From NCBI RefSeq assembly GCF_000161835.1, contig NZ_GG697169.2, positions 2,072,711-2,136,710 on the forward strand: a DNA stretch of 64,000 nucleotides, in the 5' to 3' direction. This document shows positions 37,523 to 46,497 of this stretch, in pieces. This DNA comes from Thalassobium sp. R2A62 (GTDB taxonomy: Bacteria; Pseudomonadota; Alphaproteobacteria; Rhodobacterales; Rhodobacteraceae). The position numbers were made by a program, and so were the translations under genes. Below the pieces are notes generated by a model. That model saw only the letters and a program-made list of their open reading frames with translations. It was not told the DNA's origin and did no database searches. Position 1 is the first letter of the stretch. Each line of letters opens with the position of its first letter.

Positions 37523-38375
37523 GGTTCAGGTTCATTGAAGAACACGCGGGGACTTTCGAAACGGCGCGTCTTTGCAAGGTCATGGATGTCAGTTCACGTG
37601 GTTTACATGCGTTCCGCAATCGACCGGCCAGTCGCAGACGGCGGTCTGATTTGGTCACGCTGGCCCACATCAAGGAGCAGTCCCGTCTCAGTCTGGGCAG
37701 TTATGGCCGGCCACGCATGACCGAAGAACTGAAAGAGATCGGCTTGGATGTCGGTCACCGTCGTGTCGGACGTTTGATGCGTCAGAACGGCATATCTGTT
37801 GTGAGAACGCGCAAACACAAGGTCACAACCAACAGCGATCAAAAGTTCAACATTGCCACGAACCTGTTGGATCGCGACTTCAACGCCGACAAGCCCAATC
37901 AAAAATGGGCTGGCGATATCAGCTATGTCTGGACACGCGAGGGGTGGCTTTATTTCGCGGTGATCCTGGACCTGCATTCCCGTCGTGTCATTGGATGGGC
38001 TGTAAGCAACCGGATGAAACGTGACCTGGCGATCCGGGCGTTGAAAATGGCAATCGCGTTCCGACAACCACCCAAGGACTGCATTCATCACACGGATCTC
38101 GGGTCGCAATATTGTTCGCACGACTACCAGAAGATCCTGCGCCAGAACGTGTTCAAGGTGTCGATGAGCGGCAAGGGTAACTGCTATGACAACGCGGCAG
38201 TCGAAACCTTCTTCAAAACGATCAAGTCAGAACTGATTTGGCGGCATTCATGGGAAACACGGCGGAAGGCAGAGATGGCGATCTTTGAATACATTAACGG
38301 GTTCTACAATCCGCGCCGCCGACACTCAGCATTAGGCTGGAAAGCCCGGTCGCTTTTGAACGGAAGGTGGCTTAA
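37519..38375 (+). pseudogene. IS3-family transposase OrfB, frameshifted at the C-terminus
   Basis: The DDE core is complete: KWAGDISYVWTREGWLYF with the first Asp, IHHTDLGSQY with the second, and YDNAAVETFFKTIKSE with the Glu. After RRRHSALGWK a base appears to be missing, because SPVAFERKVA followed by TAA (38373-38375) lies in the next frame. The actual frame runs on for about 85 extra codons into flanking DNA. The lesion is beyond the catalytic residues, so some activity could remain. Confidence 0.8.
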
Positions 38376-38413
38376 ACGAGCACTTGGGGCGGCACAAAAG
38401 CGTGACAGGTCCA

Positions 38414-38633
38414 GTCTACGCCGCGCATGTCAGAAAGCTGGAAACGATTCTCGCAGAAACCGACTTAGTCATCCACGCGCGCGATATTCTGCGGGCTCTG
38501 GTCGAACCCATCAGCGTCGAGGAAGTGGAGGACGGTGGTCACTTTGTGGGGATCGAGGGAGATTTAAAAAAGTTCCCAATGACATACCCAAAGCCCCCCG
38601 AAGGACGGCTTTGCAAACAAAAGTTCGATAGGT
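38414..38633 (+). pseudogene. Serine recombinase C-terminal remnant 1
   Basis: In the frame VYAAHVRKLETILAETDL, then HARDILRALVEPISVEEV and HFVGIEGDLKKF, this resembles the last about 70 residues of large serine recombinases (the region after the zinc ribbon, usually ending RxLIDxIxV...LxGDL). Everything N-terminal is gone, replaced by the IS3 element ending at 38413. It resembles remnant 2 at 53441-53656, and both are followed by a tRNA-fMet-3'-like sequence. Confidence 0.65.
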
Positions 38634-38657
38634 TTGGTTGTGGGAGCGCGATTTGGG
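38634..38657 (+). repeat. tRNA-fMet 3'-end-like sequence (possible relic att site 1)
   Basis: TTGGTTGTGGGAGCGCGATT plus TGGG matches the plus-strand copy of the tRNA-fMet 3' end (61100-61124, TTGGTTGCGGGAGTAGGATT...) at most positions and in the same orientation. It directly follows a serine-recombinase C-terminus. Interpreted as a degenerate attachment site. Confidence 0.4.
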
Positions 38658-38979
38658 CGATGGCGTGAGGTGGAAAACTTTGAATCTGGCACCTACAAAG
38701 CCAGAGTCAGGACCAGAGCTCAAAAACCTATCAAACATTCAGACCATCAAGCTGATCTAGCAGCTTCGCAGTTCAATGGTATTGCAAATCGACTGCTGCG
38801 CCTTGTATCTGAGCGGCGACTAGTGGGCACTGGTTTTTCAGCTTGACGGTTTGAAAGTTGAAGGTTCGGGAGAACAGGTTTTCTATACGGATTCTGAGCA
38901 AGTTTCGGACGCAAAAAACTGGTCAGAGCGGATAAGCCATTTGGTCCTGAATAGCAGGCAAAGCAAAACGCGAGGCTTT
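38658..38979. other. Non-coding stretch upstream of rfbD
   Basis: About 320 bp between the recombinase relic and rfbD. An in-frame extension of rfbD to 38851 exists but lacks resemblance to the family. No RNA gene or clear repeat is seen. It presumably contains the promoter of the rfbDACB run. Confidence 0.45.
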
Positions 38980-39861
38980 ATGGCGCATACATCTAATAGG
39001 ATATTGGTTTTTGGTAAAACCGGACAGGTTGCCACGGAGTTGCGGCAGCGGGCAGGCACCAATTGTCTGGGGCGGGCAGACGCCGATCTGAGCGACCCTG
39101 CCGCCTGCGCCGCCACGATCCGCGCGCATCACCCGACAGCGGTGATCAACGCCGCCGCCTTTACCGCCGTCGACCAGGCCGAGGCCGAAGAACCCCTGGC
39201 CCATGTCATCAACGCCGAGGCCCCCAGCGCCATGGCCCTCGCCTGTGCCGAACTAGGCATCCCGTTTCTGCATATCTCAACCGATTACGTGTTTGATGGC
39301 AGCGGCACCGCCCCCTGGAACCCCAGTGATGCGACCAGCCCCCAAAACGCCTATGGCCGGACCAAGCTGGCAGGCGAAGTGGCGGTGCGGGCCGCAGGCG
39401 GCACGCATGCGATCCTGCGCACCTCTTGGGTGTTTTCGGCCCATGGGGCGAATTTCGTGAAAACCATGCTACGCCTGTCAGAGACCCGCGATGCGCTGAA
39501 CGTCGTGCATGACCAGATCGGCGGACCCACACCGGCGGCGGACATTGCCGATGCGCTGTTAATCATGGCCCGGGCGATGATCGAAGGTGCTACGGACGCC
39601 ACTGGAGGCACCGCGAGCACTTATCATTATGCCGGCAACCCGGCGACATCCTGGGAAAATTTCGCGAGCGAAATATTTGGGACGGCGGGTCGCCCAGTAT
39701 CGGTGACGGGGATACCCACGGCAGACTACCCTACCCCGGCGGCGCGACCGCTGAATTCGCGGCTGGATTGCGCCTCACTTCAGGCGGATTTCGGCATTAG
39801 CCCGCCAGACTGGCGCGCTGCGCTGGCCGACATTATACCAACGCTGATTGCACAGGAATAA
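38980..39861 (+). CDS. rfbD: dTDP-4-dehydrorhamnose reductase
   Basis: This 293-aa short-chain dehydrogenase/reductase-fold enzyme performs the last step of dTDP-L-rhamnose synthesis. The NAD(P) loop is ILVFGKTGQVA (about 8-18), the ISTDYVFDG signature is at about 104-112, and the catalytic Tyr/Lys pair is YGRTKLAGE (about 128-136). ATG at 38980 was taken because the family begins here. It is first in the run rfbD-rfbA-rfbC-rfbB, 4 nt before rfbA. These genes are GC-rich compared with the IS debris around them. Confidence 0.94.
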   Translation: MAHTSNRILVFGKTGQVATELRQRAGTNCLGRADADLSDPAACAATIRAHHPTAVINAAAFTAVDQAEAEEPLAHVINAEAPSAMALACAELGIPFLHISTDYVFDGSGTAPWNPSDATSPQNAYGRTKLAGEVAVRAAGGTHAILRTSWVFSAHGANFVKTMLRLSETRDALNVVHDQIGGPTPAADIADALLIMARAMIEGATDATGGTASTYHYAGNPATSWENFASEIFGTAGRPVSVTGIPTADYPTPAARPLNSRLDCASLQADFGISPPDWRAALADIIPTLIAQE

Positions 39862-39865
39862 CATT

Positions 39866-40735
39866 ATGACCGCACGAAAAGGCATTCTGCTTTCCGGGGG
39901 CTCTGGCACCCGGCTTTATCCGATCACCAAGGGCTTGTCGAAGCAGCTGTTACCAATCTATGACAAGCCAATGATCTATTATCCGCTGTCGGTATTGATG
40001 CTGGCGGGCATCCGCGAGATTGCGATCATCACCACACCCCATGACAGCGACCAGTTTCAGCGCGCCCTCGGAGATGGCAGCCAATGGGGGCTATCGCTGG
40101 AATATATCGAACAGCCGAGCCCAGATGGGCTGGCTCAAGCCTATCTGCTGGCCGAGGACTTTCTGGCGGGAGCACCCTCGGCCATGGTGCTGGGGGATAA
40201 TATTTTCTTGGGCCATGGATTGCCGGATCAATTGCGCGCTGCGAATGACCGCACCGTCGGGGGATCGGTCTTTGGCTATCATGTCAATGATCCAGAACGT
40301 TACGGCGTGGTGGATTTCGCCACCGATGGCACGGTGCGCTCGATCGTAGAAAAACCCAGCCAGCCACCATCGCCCTTTGCAGTGACCGGTCTGTATTTTC
40401 TGGATGGCAGCGCACCCGCACGCGCCCATGATGTCCGCCCCTCCCCGCGCGGAGAATTGGAGATTGCCGATCTGCTGCAAAGCTATCTCCGTGATGGGCT
40501 GCTGGATGTTAAACAGATGGGGCGCGGGTATACCTGGCTTGATACCGGCACTCATGCCAGCCTGCTAGACGCAGGTAATTTTGTGCGGACGCTGGTCGAA
40601 CGTCAGGGTATGCAGGTCGGCTGCCCCGAAGAGATTGCCTATAACTGCGGCTGGATCGACGCGGAGGCCTTGCGCGCTCAGGCGGCAGACCTAAGCAAGA
40701 CCGCCTATGGCAAATATCTTATAGGTCTGATCTGA
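39866..40735 (+). CDS. rfbA: Glucose-1-phosphate thymidylyltransferase
   Basis: This 289-aa enzyme forms dTDP-glucose from dTTP and glucose-1-phosphate, the first step of dTDP-L-rhamnose synthesis. The nucleotidyltransferase loop GILLSGGSGTRLYPITKG is at about residues 5-22. Conserved KQLLPIYDKPMIYYPLS, then VLGDNIFLGHGL and EKPSQPPSPFAVTGLYF follow. Length is standard. The gene follows rfbD by 4 nt. Confidence 0.95.
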   Translation: MTARKGILLSGGSGTRLYPITKGLSKQLLPIYDKPMIYYPLSVLMLAGIREIAIITTPHDSDQFQRALGDGSQWGLSLEYIEQPSPDGLAQAYLLAEDFLAGAPSAMVLGDNIFLGHGLPDQLRAANDRTVGGSVFGYHVNDPERYGVVDFATDGTVRSIVEKPSQPPSPFAVTGLYFLDGSAPARAHDVRPSPRGELEIADLLQSYLRDGLLDVKQMGRGYTWLDTGTHASLLDAGNFVRTLVERQGMQVGCPEEIAYNCGWIDAEALRAQAADLSKTAYGKYLIGLI

Positions 40736-40838
40736 TAGATCATACTTAAATTCATCTCCCCACCAATGAACCTAGAATGACGTTTCGGCCAAAACTTATC
40801 AGAGGCCGCACAAAAAACATTTGATAGACAGGCATGAC

Positions 40839-41411
40839 ATGCAAATTGAACAAACAAAATTACCTGGCGTCCTGATCCTGACGCCGAAGCGGCATGGCGA
40901 TGATCGGGGCTTTTTCAGCGAATGCTGGAACAGCCGCACATATGCGGAAAATGGCATCGAGATTAATTATGTGCAGGACAACCATTCCTTCAACAATGAG
41001 GTCGGGGTGATCCGGGGTATGCATGCGCAACGCCCGCCGCACCCTCAGATCAAATTGGTGCGCTGTGGCCATGGGTTACTTTTTGATGTGGTGGTAGATG
41101 TGCGCGCAGGTTCGCCCACATATGGCCAGTGGATCGGCTGCGAGTTGAGCTTTGAAAATGGCCGTCAGCTGCTGGTGCCTGCGGGCTGTTTACACGGGTT
41201 TATGACACTGCTCCCGGGCACCGAGATCATCTATAAATGTTCCGATTACTACGCGCCGGAAACCGAATGCAGCCTGCGCTTTGACGATCCAGATATAGGC
41301 ATCAAATGGCCGCTGGGAGGGGGCACTCCAATCTTGTCAGACAAGGACAAGGCAGCCCCTTTACTGAAAGATTTCAAATCTCCCTTTACATACCCGGGGA
41401 ACACGGCGTGA
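40839..41411 (+). CDS. rfbC: dTDP-4-dehydrorhamnose 3,5-epimerase
   Basis: This 190-aa cupin-fold epimerase acts on dTDP-4-keto-6-deoxyglucose. RGFFSECWN near residue 23, [19 protein letters not shown] (about 46-64) with the catalytic His, and CLHGFMTL near 115 are visible. The usual GLHxQ is here GMHAQ, a mild variation. ATG at 40839 was preferred over 40821 because the family starts with the next residues. Its TGA overlaps the GTG start of rfbB. A 103-bp gap separates it from rfbA. Confidence 0.93.
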   Translation: MQIEQTKLPGVLILTPKRHGDDRGFFSECWNSRTYAENGIEINYVQDNHSFNNEVGVIRGMHAQRPPHPQIKLVRCGHGLLFDVVVDVRAGSPTYGQWIGCELSFENGRQLLVPAGCLHGFMTLLPGTEIIYKCSDYYAPETECSLRFDDPDIGIKWPLGGGTPILSDKDKAAPLLKDFKSPFTYPGNTA

Positions 41412-42451
41412 AAATTTTAGTAACCGGAGGCGCGGGGTTTATCGGCTCGGCAGTGGTGCGACTGGCAATGGCGCGCGGCCATGAGGTGGTAAACCTGGAT
41501 GCGCTGACCTATGCCGCCTGTCTGGACAACGTCGCCTCGGTCGCGAAGATGCCCGGCTATGCCTTTGTGCAGGCCGATATTCGCGATTACGCCCAGTTAG
41601 AGGGTGTTTTTAACACCCATCAGCCAGACGTCGTGATGCATTTAGCTGCGGAATCCCACGTTGATCGGTCCATCGACGGGCCAGGTGCCTTTATCGAAAC
41701 CAATGTGATGGGCACCTACAACATGTTGCAGGCCACGCGGGCCTATTGGCAAAGCAAAGACCGTCCCGAAAACTTCCGCTTTCATCATATTTCCACCGAT
41801 GAGGTCTTTGGCAGCCTGGGGGAGACTGGCATGTTTACCGAAGACACGCCTTATGATCCACGGTCGCCCTATTCCGCGTCCAAGGCCAGTTCGGACCATC
41901 TGGTGCGCGCCTGGCATGAAACCTATGGGTTGCCGGTGGTGCTGACCAATTGCTCCAACAACTACGGCCCTTTCCATTTCCCCGAAAAGCTGGTGCCGGT
42001 GGTAATTTTGAACGCGTTGGCGGGCAAGCGTATACCGGTATACGGTCAGGGGTTAAACGTGCGCGACTGGCTTTATGTCGAAGATCACGCCGACGCGCTG
42101 CTGCTGGTGCTGGAAAGAGGCGCACTAGGGCGCAGCTATAACATCGGTGGCGAAAACGAGGCGCGCAATATTGATCTGGTGACCACGATCTGCGCCACGC
42201 TTGACAGGCTGCGGCCCGCCGAAGCGCCCTACGGCGATTTGATTACCTATGTTACCGACCGACCCGGCCACGACATGCGTTATGCCATCGACCCCCGCCG
42301 TATCCGCAATGAACTAGGCTGGCGGCCATCGGTGACTTTGGAAGAGGGTCTGGAAAAAACCGTACTCTGGTATTTGGAAAACGAAGATTGGTGGCGTGCC
42401 TTACAAGGCCGTGATGGGGTTGGCGAACGGCTGGGCAACGGGCAGTGTTAA
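41408..42451 (+). CDS. rfbB: dTDP-glucose 4,6-dehydratase
   Basis: This 347-aa extended SDR enzyme makes dTDP-4-keto-6-deoxyglucose. The NAD loop is [12 protein letters not shown] (about 5-16), [10 protein letters not shown] is near 127, and the catalytic [12 protein letters not shown] is at about 156-167; the acidic pair Asp-Glu typical of RmlB is in STDEVFG. A GTG at 41408 (overlap GTGA with rfbC) is the start, since GTGAAAATTTTAGTAACCGG encodes the conserved N-terminus. It completes the four-gene rhamnose pathway. Confidence 0.95.
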   Translation: MKILVTGGAGFIGSAVVRLAMARGHEVVNLDALTYAACLDNVASVAKMPGYAFVQADIRDYAQLEGVFNTHQPDVVMHLAAESHVDRSIDGPGAFIETNVMGTYNMLQATRAYWQSKDRPENFRFHHISTDEVFGSLGETGMFTEDTPYDPRSPYSASKASSDHLVRAWHETYGLPVVLTNCSNNYGPFHFPEKLVPVVILNALAGKRIPVYGQGLNVRDWLYVEDHADALLLVLERGALGRSYNIGGENEARNIDLVTTICATLDRLRPAEAPYGDLITYVTDRPGHDMRYAIDPRRIRNELGWRPSVTLEEGLEKTVLWYLENEDWWRALQGRDGVGERLGNGQC

Positions 42452-42496
42452 TCTCCACGCAGTGAGCGGCCCCACTTGAGTGGTCCATGTTGAAAG

Positions 42497-42725
42497 TTAG
42501 TGCATGATCGGCCTTTGGTCCATTGGGATGATGGCCTCTGGCGCTGGCGGGCGATAGCCCAGAGCACTATGTGGTCGTTTGGTGTTGTAATGGTTCCTCC
42601 ATCTTTCAATGATGATTTGGGCTTCCCGTAGCGAGTAGAAGATTTCGCCGTTCAGCAATTCATCCCTCATTCGTCAGTTGAAACTTTCGCAGTATCCGTT
42701 CTCCCGGGGCGATCCGGGTTTGATA
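42497..42725 (-). pseudogene. IS3-family (IS407-like) OrfB C-terminal remnant
   Basis: Reading from 42725 downward, the frame gives IKPGSPRENGYCESFN, a TGA, then RMRDELLNGEIFYSLREAQ, HYNTKRPHSALGYRPP and a stop at 42497. This is the last about 75 codons of an IS3-family DDE transposase with a nonsense mutation. Its upstream part is removed exactly at the left end of IS copy B. The IS end with GGCCCCACTTGAGTGGTCC lies at about 42470-42490. Confidence 0.85.
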
Positions 42726-42811
42726 TGTATCCCGTCACGGGCTTTGAGGCAGAGCGGCAGTTTTGCTTAACGAGAGTTTTCGGCTCATCGTAATCCTTGA
42801 AATGATACGAG

Positions 42812-43183
42812 ATGAGAACGAAGACAGGGCTGAATGGATCGGCCGACAAACACGTTAAAGAGATCAAGCGCAAGACGCGTCGGCAATTCTCTGCGCAAGA
42901 GAAGATCCGGATCGTTTTAGATGGCTTGCGAGGAGAGATTTCGATCTCTGAGCTTTGTCGTCGCGAAGGGATTGCCGAGAGCCTGTATTACAATTGGTCA
43001 AAGGACTTCATGGAGGCCGGAAAGAAGCGTCTGGCTGGCGATACAACCCGCCAAGCAACATCCAGCGAAGTCACGGGCTTGAAGCGTGAGGCACGCGATT
43101 TGAAAGAGGTTGTTGCCGAACAAACGTTGGAACTGCGTCTTCTCAAAAAAAGCATGCTCTGGGATGGGGGCGACCCAGAATGA
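42812..43183 (+). CDS. IS3-family transposase OrfA (copy B)
   Basis: The translated protein is identical to OrfA of copy A (123 aa, HTH plus coiled-coil C-terminus). The A7 run at 43145-43151 followed by G provides a -1 slippery site; the -1 frame is open through to orfB at 43180, so an OrfAB fusion is feasible up to the orfB stop codon. Confidence 0.9.
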   Translation: MRTKTGLNGSADKHVKEIKRKTRRQFSAQEKIRIVLDGLRGEISISELCRREGIAESLYYNWSKDFMEAGKKRLAGDTTRQATSSEVTGLKREARDLKEVVAEQTLELRLLKKSMLWDGGDPE

Positions 43184-44160
43184 GATATCCTGCATCAGAA
43201 AAGCTAGAGATCATCAAGCTGGTCGAGGGATCACATCTGCCTGTCAAACGCACGTTGGACAAGTTGGGCGTATCGCGCCCAACTTACTATCGGTGGTATG
43301 ATCGATACTTGCAGCGTGGAGAGGCCGGTCTCGAGGATCTCAAATCTCACCCCGGTCACGTCTGGAACAGCATTCCGGACAAGGTGCGCCAGGCAATGTT
43401 GGATATGGCATTGGCAAGGCCAGAACTAAGCCCATGAGAACTGGCTGTGACCTTCACCGACGAGCGCAGCTACTTCATCTCTGAAGCCAGTGTTTATAGG
43501 CTTTTGCGATCCCACGATCTGATCACCAGCCCAGCCTTCATTGTCATGAAAGCGGCGAGTGAGTTCCGGGACAAGACCACGGCACCCAATCAGCTTTGGC
43601 AGACAGACTTCACTTATCTCAAGGTTATCGGTTGGGGTTGGTTCTATCTCAGCACGATCCTTGATGATTACAGTCGCTACATTATCACGTGGAAGCTTTG
43701 TACCGGCATGGCTGTATCGGACGTTCAGGACACGTTGAACCAAGCTTTGGAAGCAACAGGGTTGGATCAGGCAAATGTGGTACATCGTCCCCGCCTGCTG
43801 TCCGACAACGGACCATGTTACATCTCGGGTGATCTAGCTGAATATCTGGAAGACAAAGGGATGACGCACACTCGCGGCGCGCCTTATCATCCGCAAACGC
43901 AGGGCAAGATTGAGCGATGGCACCAGACATTGAAGAACCGCATTCTGCTGGAAAACTACTTCTTGCCAGGTGATCTCGAAGCGCACATCGCGGCCTTCGT
44001 CGGACATTATAACCACCAGCGTTACCACGAGAGCCTGAACAACGTCACACCCGCCGATGTTTACACAGGCAGAGGCCACACAATCCTGCTTGAACGGGAG
44101 AAGACAAAAAGGAGGACCATGAAGCTAAGGCGCTTGCAGCACGCTAAATCCGCTGCTTAA
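43180..44160 (+). pseudogene. IS3-family transposase OrfB with in-frame stop (copy B)
   Basis: As in copy A, a TGA (43435-43437) interrupts the frame after ARPELSP and before the DDE core (QTDFTYLKV; LSDNGPCYI; KIERWHQTLKNR). Because both copies carry the same lesion, it predates their duplication, or the element was mobilised in trans by an intact relative. Confidence 0.85.
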
Positions 44161-44306
44161 CTAAACACAGATGAGCGATGACCCCTCAAAGTCAAAACGC
44201 CTTCTGTCTCAAACTATATGATGACGGACAAAAACATAGTATAGCGAGATGGTTGAAGATTAAAAAGTATACCAGTACGATAAAAATGGCTCGCAAGGTT
44301 ACAAAT

Positions 44307-44771
44307 ATGCTTAGTATAAAAAGACGTCATTTTCTAAACATAGCTTTAGCTTTCACGATACTGGAGCCACTTACCTTTGCACGGCCATTAGGCGCCGATG
44401 AAATCTTGGTTGATTCTATCATTGTCGAGGTTCACATTTCCACTCAGGCTATGAACGTGTTTCGAAACGAAAAGTTATTATACGAGTGGCCTGTATCTAC
44501 CGCTCGTCCAGGCAAAGTAACCCCCATAGGATCTTGGCAAGCGAAGTGGCTATCTAAGCATCATAGATCTAGCCGCTATAATAACGCTCCAATGCCGTAT
44601 TCCATTTTTTATGATGGGAATTTTGCTGTTCATGGCACCAACCAAATAGATCGCCTTGGGATGCCCGCATCTGCAGGCTGCATTCGGTTGCACCCGGATA
44701 ACGCAGCGGTACTTTTTTCAATGGTACAAGAAGTAGGCCTGTCACGCACTCTGGTTTCTGTTTTGCCGTAG
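44307..44771 (+). CDS. L,D-transpeptidase (YkuD fold) with Tat-like signal
   Basis: This 154-aa exported enzyme probably forms 3-3 peptidoglycan crosslinks or attaches proteins to the wall. KRRHFLN at residues 5-11 fits the twin-arginine pattern RRxFL(K), followed by a hydrophobic stretch. The catalytic motif reads HGTNQIDRLGMPASAGCIRL (109-128), with His109, Cys125 and Arg127 in place. ATG at 44307 is preferred; the open frame continues upstream through the IS end, but those codons belong to the IS. It is AT-rich and flanked by IS debris, so it may have been acquired. Confidence 0.87.
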   Translation: MLSIKRRHFLNIALAFTILEPLTFARPLGADEILVDSIIVEVHISTQAMNVFRNEKLLYEWPVSTARPGKVTPIGSWQAKWLSKHHRSSRYNNAPMPYSIFYDGNFAVHGTNQIDRLGMPASAGCIRLHPDNAAVLFSMVQEVGLSRTLVSVLP

Positions 44772-44895
44772 AATTTGAGGCTGCGATCAATTGACCTTCC
44801 CGCCCCACTTAAATAATCAGACTGAGCCTTTGTAATTCCAAAGGTCCAAGGTATCTGGACTGTAGTATATACTAACTTGCGGGACACTTGCTTTG

Positions 44896-45060
44896 CTAGT
44901 GTAGCTTGTCTCTGAGAGCTTCGAAGGGTGTCTGGCCCTTGTGTGCGCCGTGCAGTCTAGCGAAGTTTTAGAAGCGTTCCCATTCATCCAGTTTAGCCTC
45001 CAGATCCACGTCGCCTTTGTAACTAAGGAGCCGATAGAGTTCTTGCTGATCTTCTGGGCG
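44896..45060 (-). pseudogene. IS481-family transposase C-terminal remnant
   Basis: Reading from about 45058 down to the TAG at 44898-44896, one frame gives EDQQELYRLLSYKGDVDLEA, then KLDEWERF, a TAA, and NFARLHGAHKGQTPFEALRD. This is the end of an IS481-type integrase-core transposase with Tyr replaced by a stop. Nothing N-terminal survives. The stretch 45061-45350 has no recognisable gene. Confidence 0.75.
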
Positions 45061-45350
45061 TGCTGAAGCACGCTAAATTTGCGCTAAATGTCCAGCTTAG
45101 TTCTGTCATTAATACTGCCTGCATTCCAAATCAGTGAGTTTACAGGAAGTGCCCCGAGGCTCCGTATATATCTACGGCTACGACTCCTTCGGATAGGTTA
45201 AGTATCCAAACGACTGCAGTTATACCCCCTATGGGGCTTACAACAGGACCGAAAATCCTTCGCAGGATTCAGCAACCACGCTAACAATGGTCGGTAAGTG
45301 GCAAAAGCCATATCCAGAGGCAGAGGCAGAAGCAGGTAAATAGGCGATAT

Positions 45351-45710
45351 ATGAGCTGTATCATTGCAAATATTAAAATATCTGAATTGAACCTTCACCA
45401 AACTAAAACTCAAGTATCGGCAGAGGTGGTGGTGACGTTTATCTTAGAAGACGATGGACACGATCCTGTACTCGGTCGCATGAAGCACAACCTGTGCATT
45501 AAAATTAAAAAAGGTGCGCCAAAGTGGCGAATCATGAAACGCCTTAAATCGAGCGCAGAAAACCGCCAACGGGCTTATTTTGATGGTCACGACGATGGGC
45601 TAGTAAATATTTTTGCGGATTCTGATGATACCTCTCTTTCCAAAGAGGCCGAGCTTTCGCTGCTGAAAGAGCTATTGGCTATAGAGCAGGAGGTTGTTAC
45701 TGCAGCTTAG
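45351..45710 (+). CDS. Hypothetical protein, 119 aa
   Basis: This small soluble protein has no recognised family. It is moderately charged, with a Lys-rich middle (IKIKKGAPKWRIMKRLKSSA) and an acidic C-terminal helix (SKEAELSLLKELLAIEQEV). Codon use and length suggest a real gene, perhaps of phage or plasmid origin, given the integrase fragment and Sel1 relic nearby. No function can be inferred. Confidence 0.5.
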   Translation: MSCIIANIKISELNLHQTKTQVSAEVVVTFILEDDGHDPVLGRMKHNLCIKIKKGAPKWRIMKRLKSSAENRQRAYFDGHDDGLVNIFADSDDTSLSKEAELSLLKELLAIEQEVVTAA

Positions 45711-45888
45711 GTATCTATCCGTCTCTTTAATCGAAGACCTATCTATCAGATTTTATGGCCTTCTGTCCAACATCAACGCTGATCGGTCCAGATAGCGTTA
45801 TTTGACAAAAGAATGTTCTTGCCCTCATTTTCCAAACTATAAAAAATGCAGGCGGTAACAGACCCACTTATCAACGGATACCTATACT

Positions 45889-46060
45889 GTGCCAGCTCGG
45901 GATTACGACAAGGGTTTAGCCGCTTATAGCGCTGGTGATTATACAACTGCCCTTCAGGAATGGCGACGTTTAGCCAAATAGAGCCATGCTGTCGCTCAAT
46001 TCGGCTTAGATGTCATGTACGCCAAAGGTCAGGGTGCTCCTCAAGACTATGCGGAAGATT
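45889..46060 (+). pseudogene. Sel1-repeat protein remnant
   Basis: The frame from GTG 45889 encodes DYDKGLAAYSAGDYTTALQE then WRRLAK, a TAG, and SHAVAQFGLDVMYAKGQGAP followed by QDYAED. This is one and a half Sel1 (TPR-like) repeats with an internal stop; homology ends about 46060. It is a relic of a secreted repeat protein gene. Confidence 0.75.
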
Positions 46061-46497
46061 GTCTTGGCTGGTCTTGGACATCGAAAACTCCACCGGTTGA
46101 CTGTGATGTAAACCATAAGAGGTTGTTTTTTGAAGAACCGTACATCCGTCTATGACGAATCTTAGCCTGTTTATGAAGTTTCTGCCAAATCGACGAGGTG
46201 GCTCCCAGCCGAAGCGGTGCTGGGTAAACATTTCCGGAATTATACCGAAGAACCCCGTAAACAACCTCGCACCGGAGATGATAACTGATAATCTATCATT
46301 TTATGGGAAATTGGGGTGTAAAGTGGTGCCCCCTCACACGGTCGAATCCGCCACCATGGGAGCCATCTATATTATTAACTTAAAAGGCTCAGCTTATCTG
46401 ACTAAGCCACCTGGTACCATATCTGCAAAATATCTAGCGCCATATTGCCTGATCCATGCGTCCGCTATGCTTCCTGTGGCTACCTGAACAATACAGG
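46061..46497. other. Unassigned sequence between Sel1 relic and integrase fragment
   Basis: About 435 bp with small open frames on both strands, none with recognisable family features. Likely decayed accessory DNA. Confidence 0.4.

Larger units (their letters stand above)
37184..38413 (+). mobile_element. IS3-family insertion sequence (1230 bp)
   Basis: Imperfect inverted repeats of about 28 bp bound it: TGGGCCTGTCGCGGTTTGAT at 37184 and, reading inward from 38413, TGGACCTGTCACGCTTTTGT, both followed by GCCGC(T/C)CC. Two overlapping frames orfA and orfB in the -1 register with an A7G slippery run (about 37483-37490) fit the IS3 family. No target duplication is visible. The right end has truncated a serine-recombinase gene whose C-terminus follows directly. 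Confidence 0.88.
42726..44230 (+). mobile_element. IS3-family insertion sequence, copy B (1505 bp)
   Basis: This is the inverted partner of copy A (29824-31328), with identical length, the same reading frames and the same internal stop. Left end TGTATCCCGTCACGGGC at 42726; right end finishes ...GATGACGGACA at 44230. Flanks (GATA left, AAAA right) show no target duplication, and swapping flanks with copy A does not restore one. It ends 76 bp upstream of the L,D-transpeptidase start. Confidence 0.9.

Noticed and set aside
37184..38413. A fusion of OrfB with the downstream 85 codons as a real longer protein
   Set aside because: The extension is IS end plus recombinase relic read in the wrong frame after a one-base loss; the normal stop is present in the other frame.
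44178..44306. A longer L,D-transpeptidase start inside IS copy B
   Set aside because: The first codons are IS sequence shared with copy A, while the Tat signal begins at 44307.
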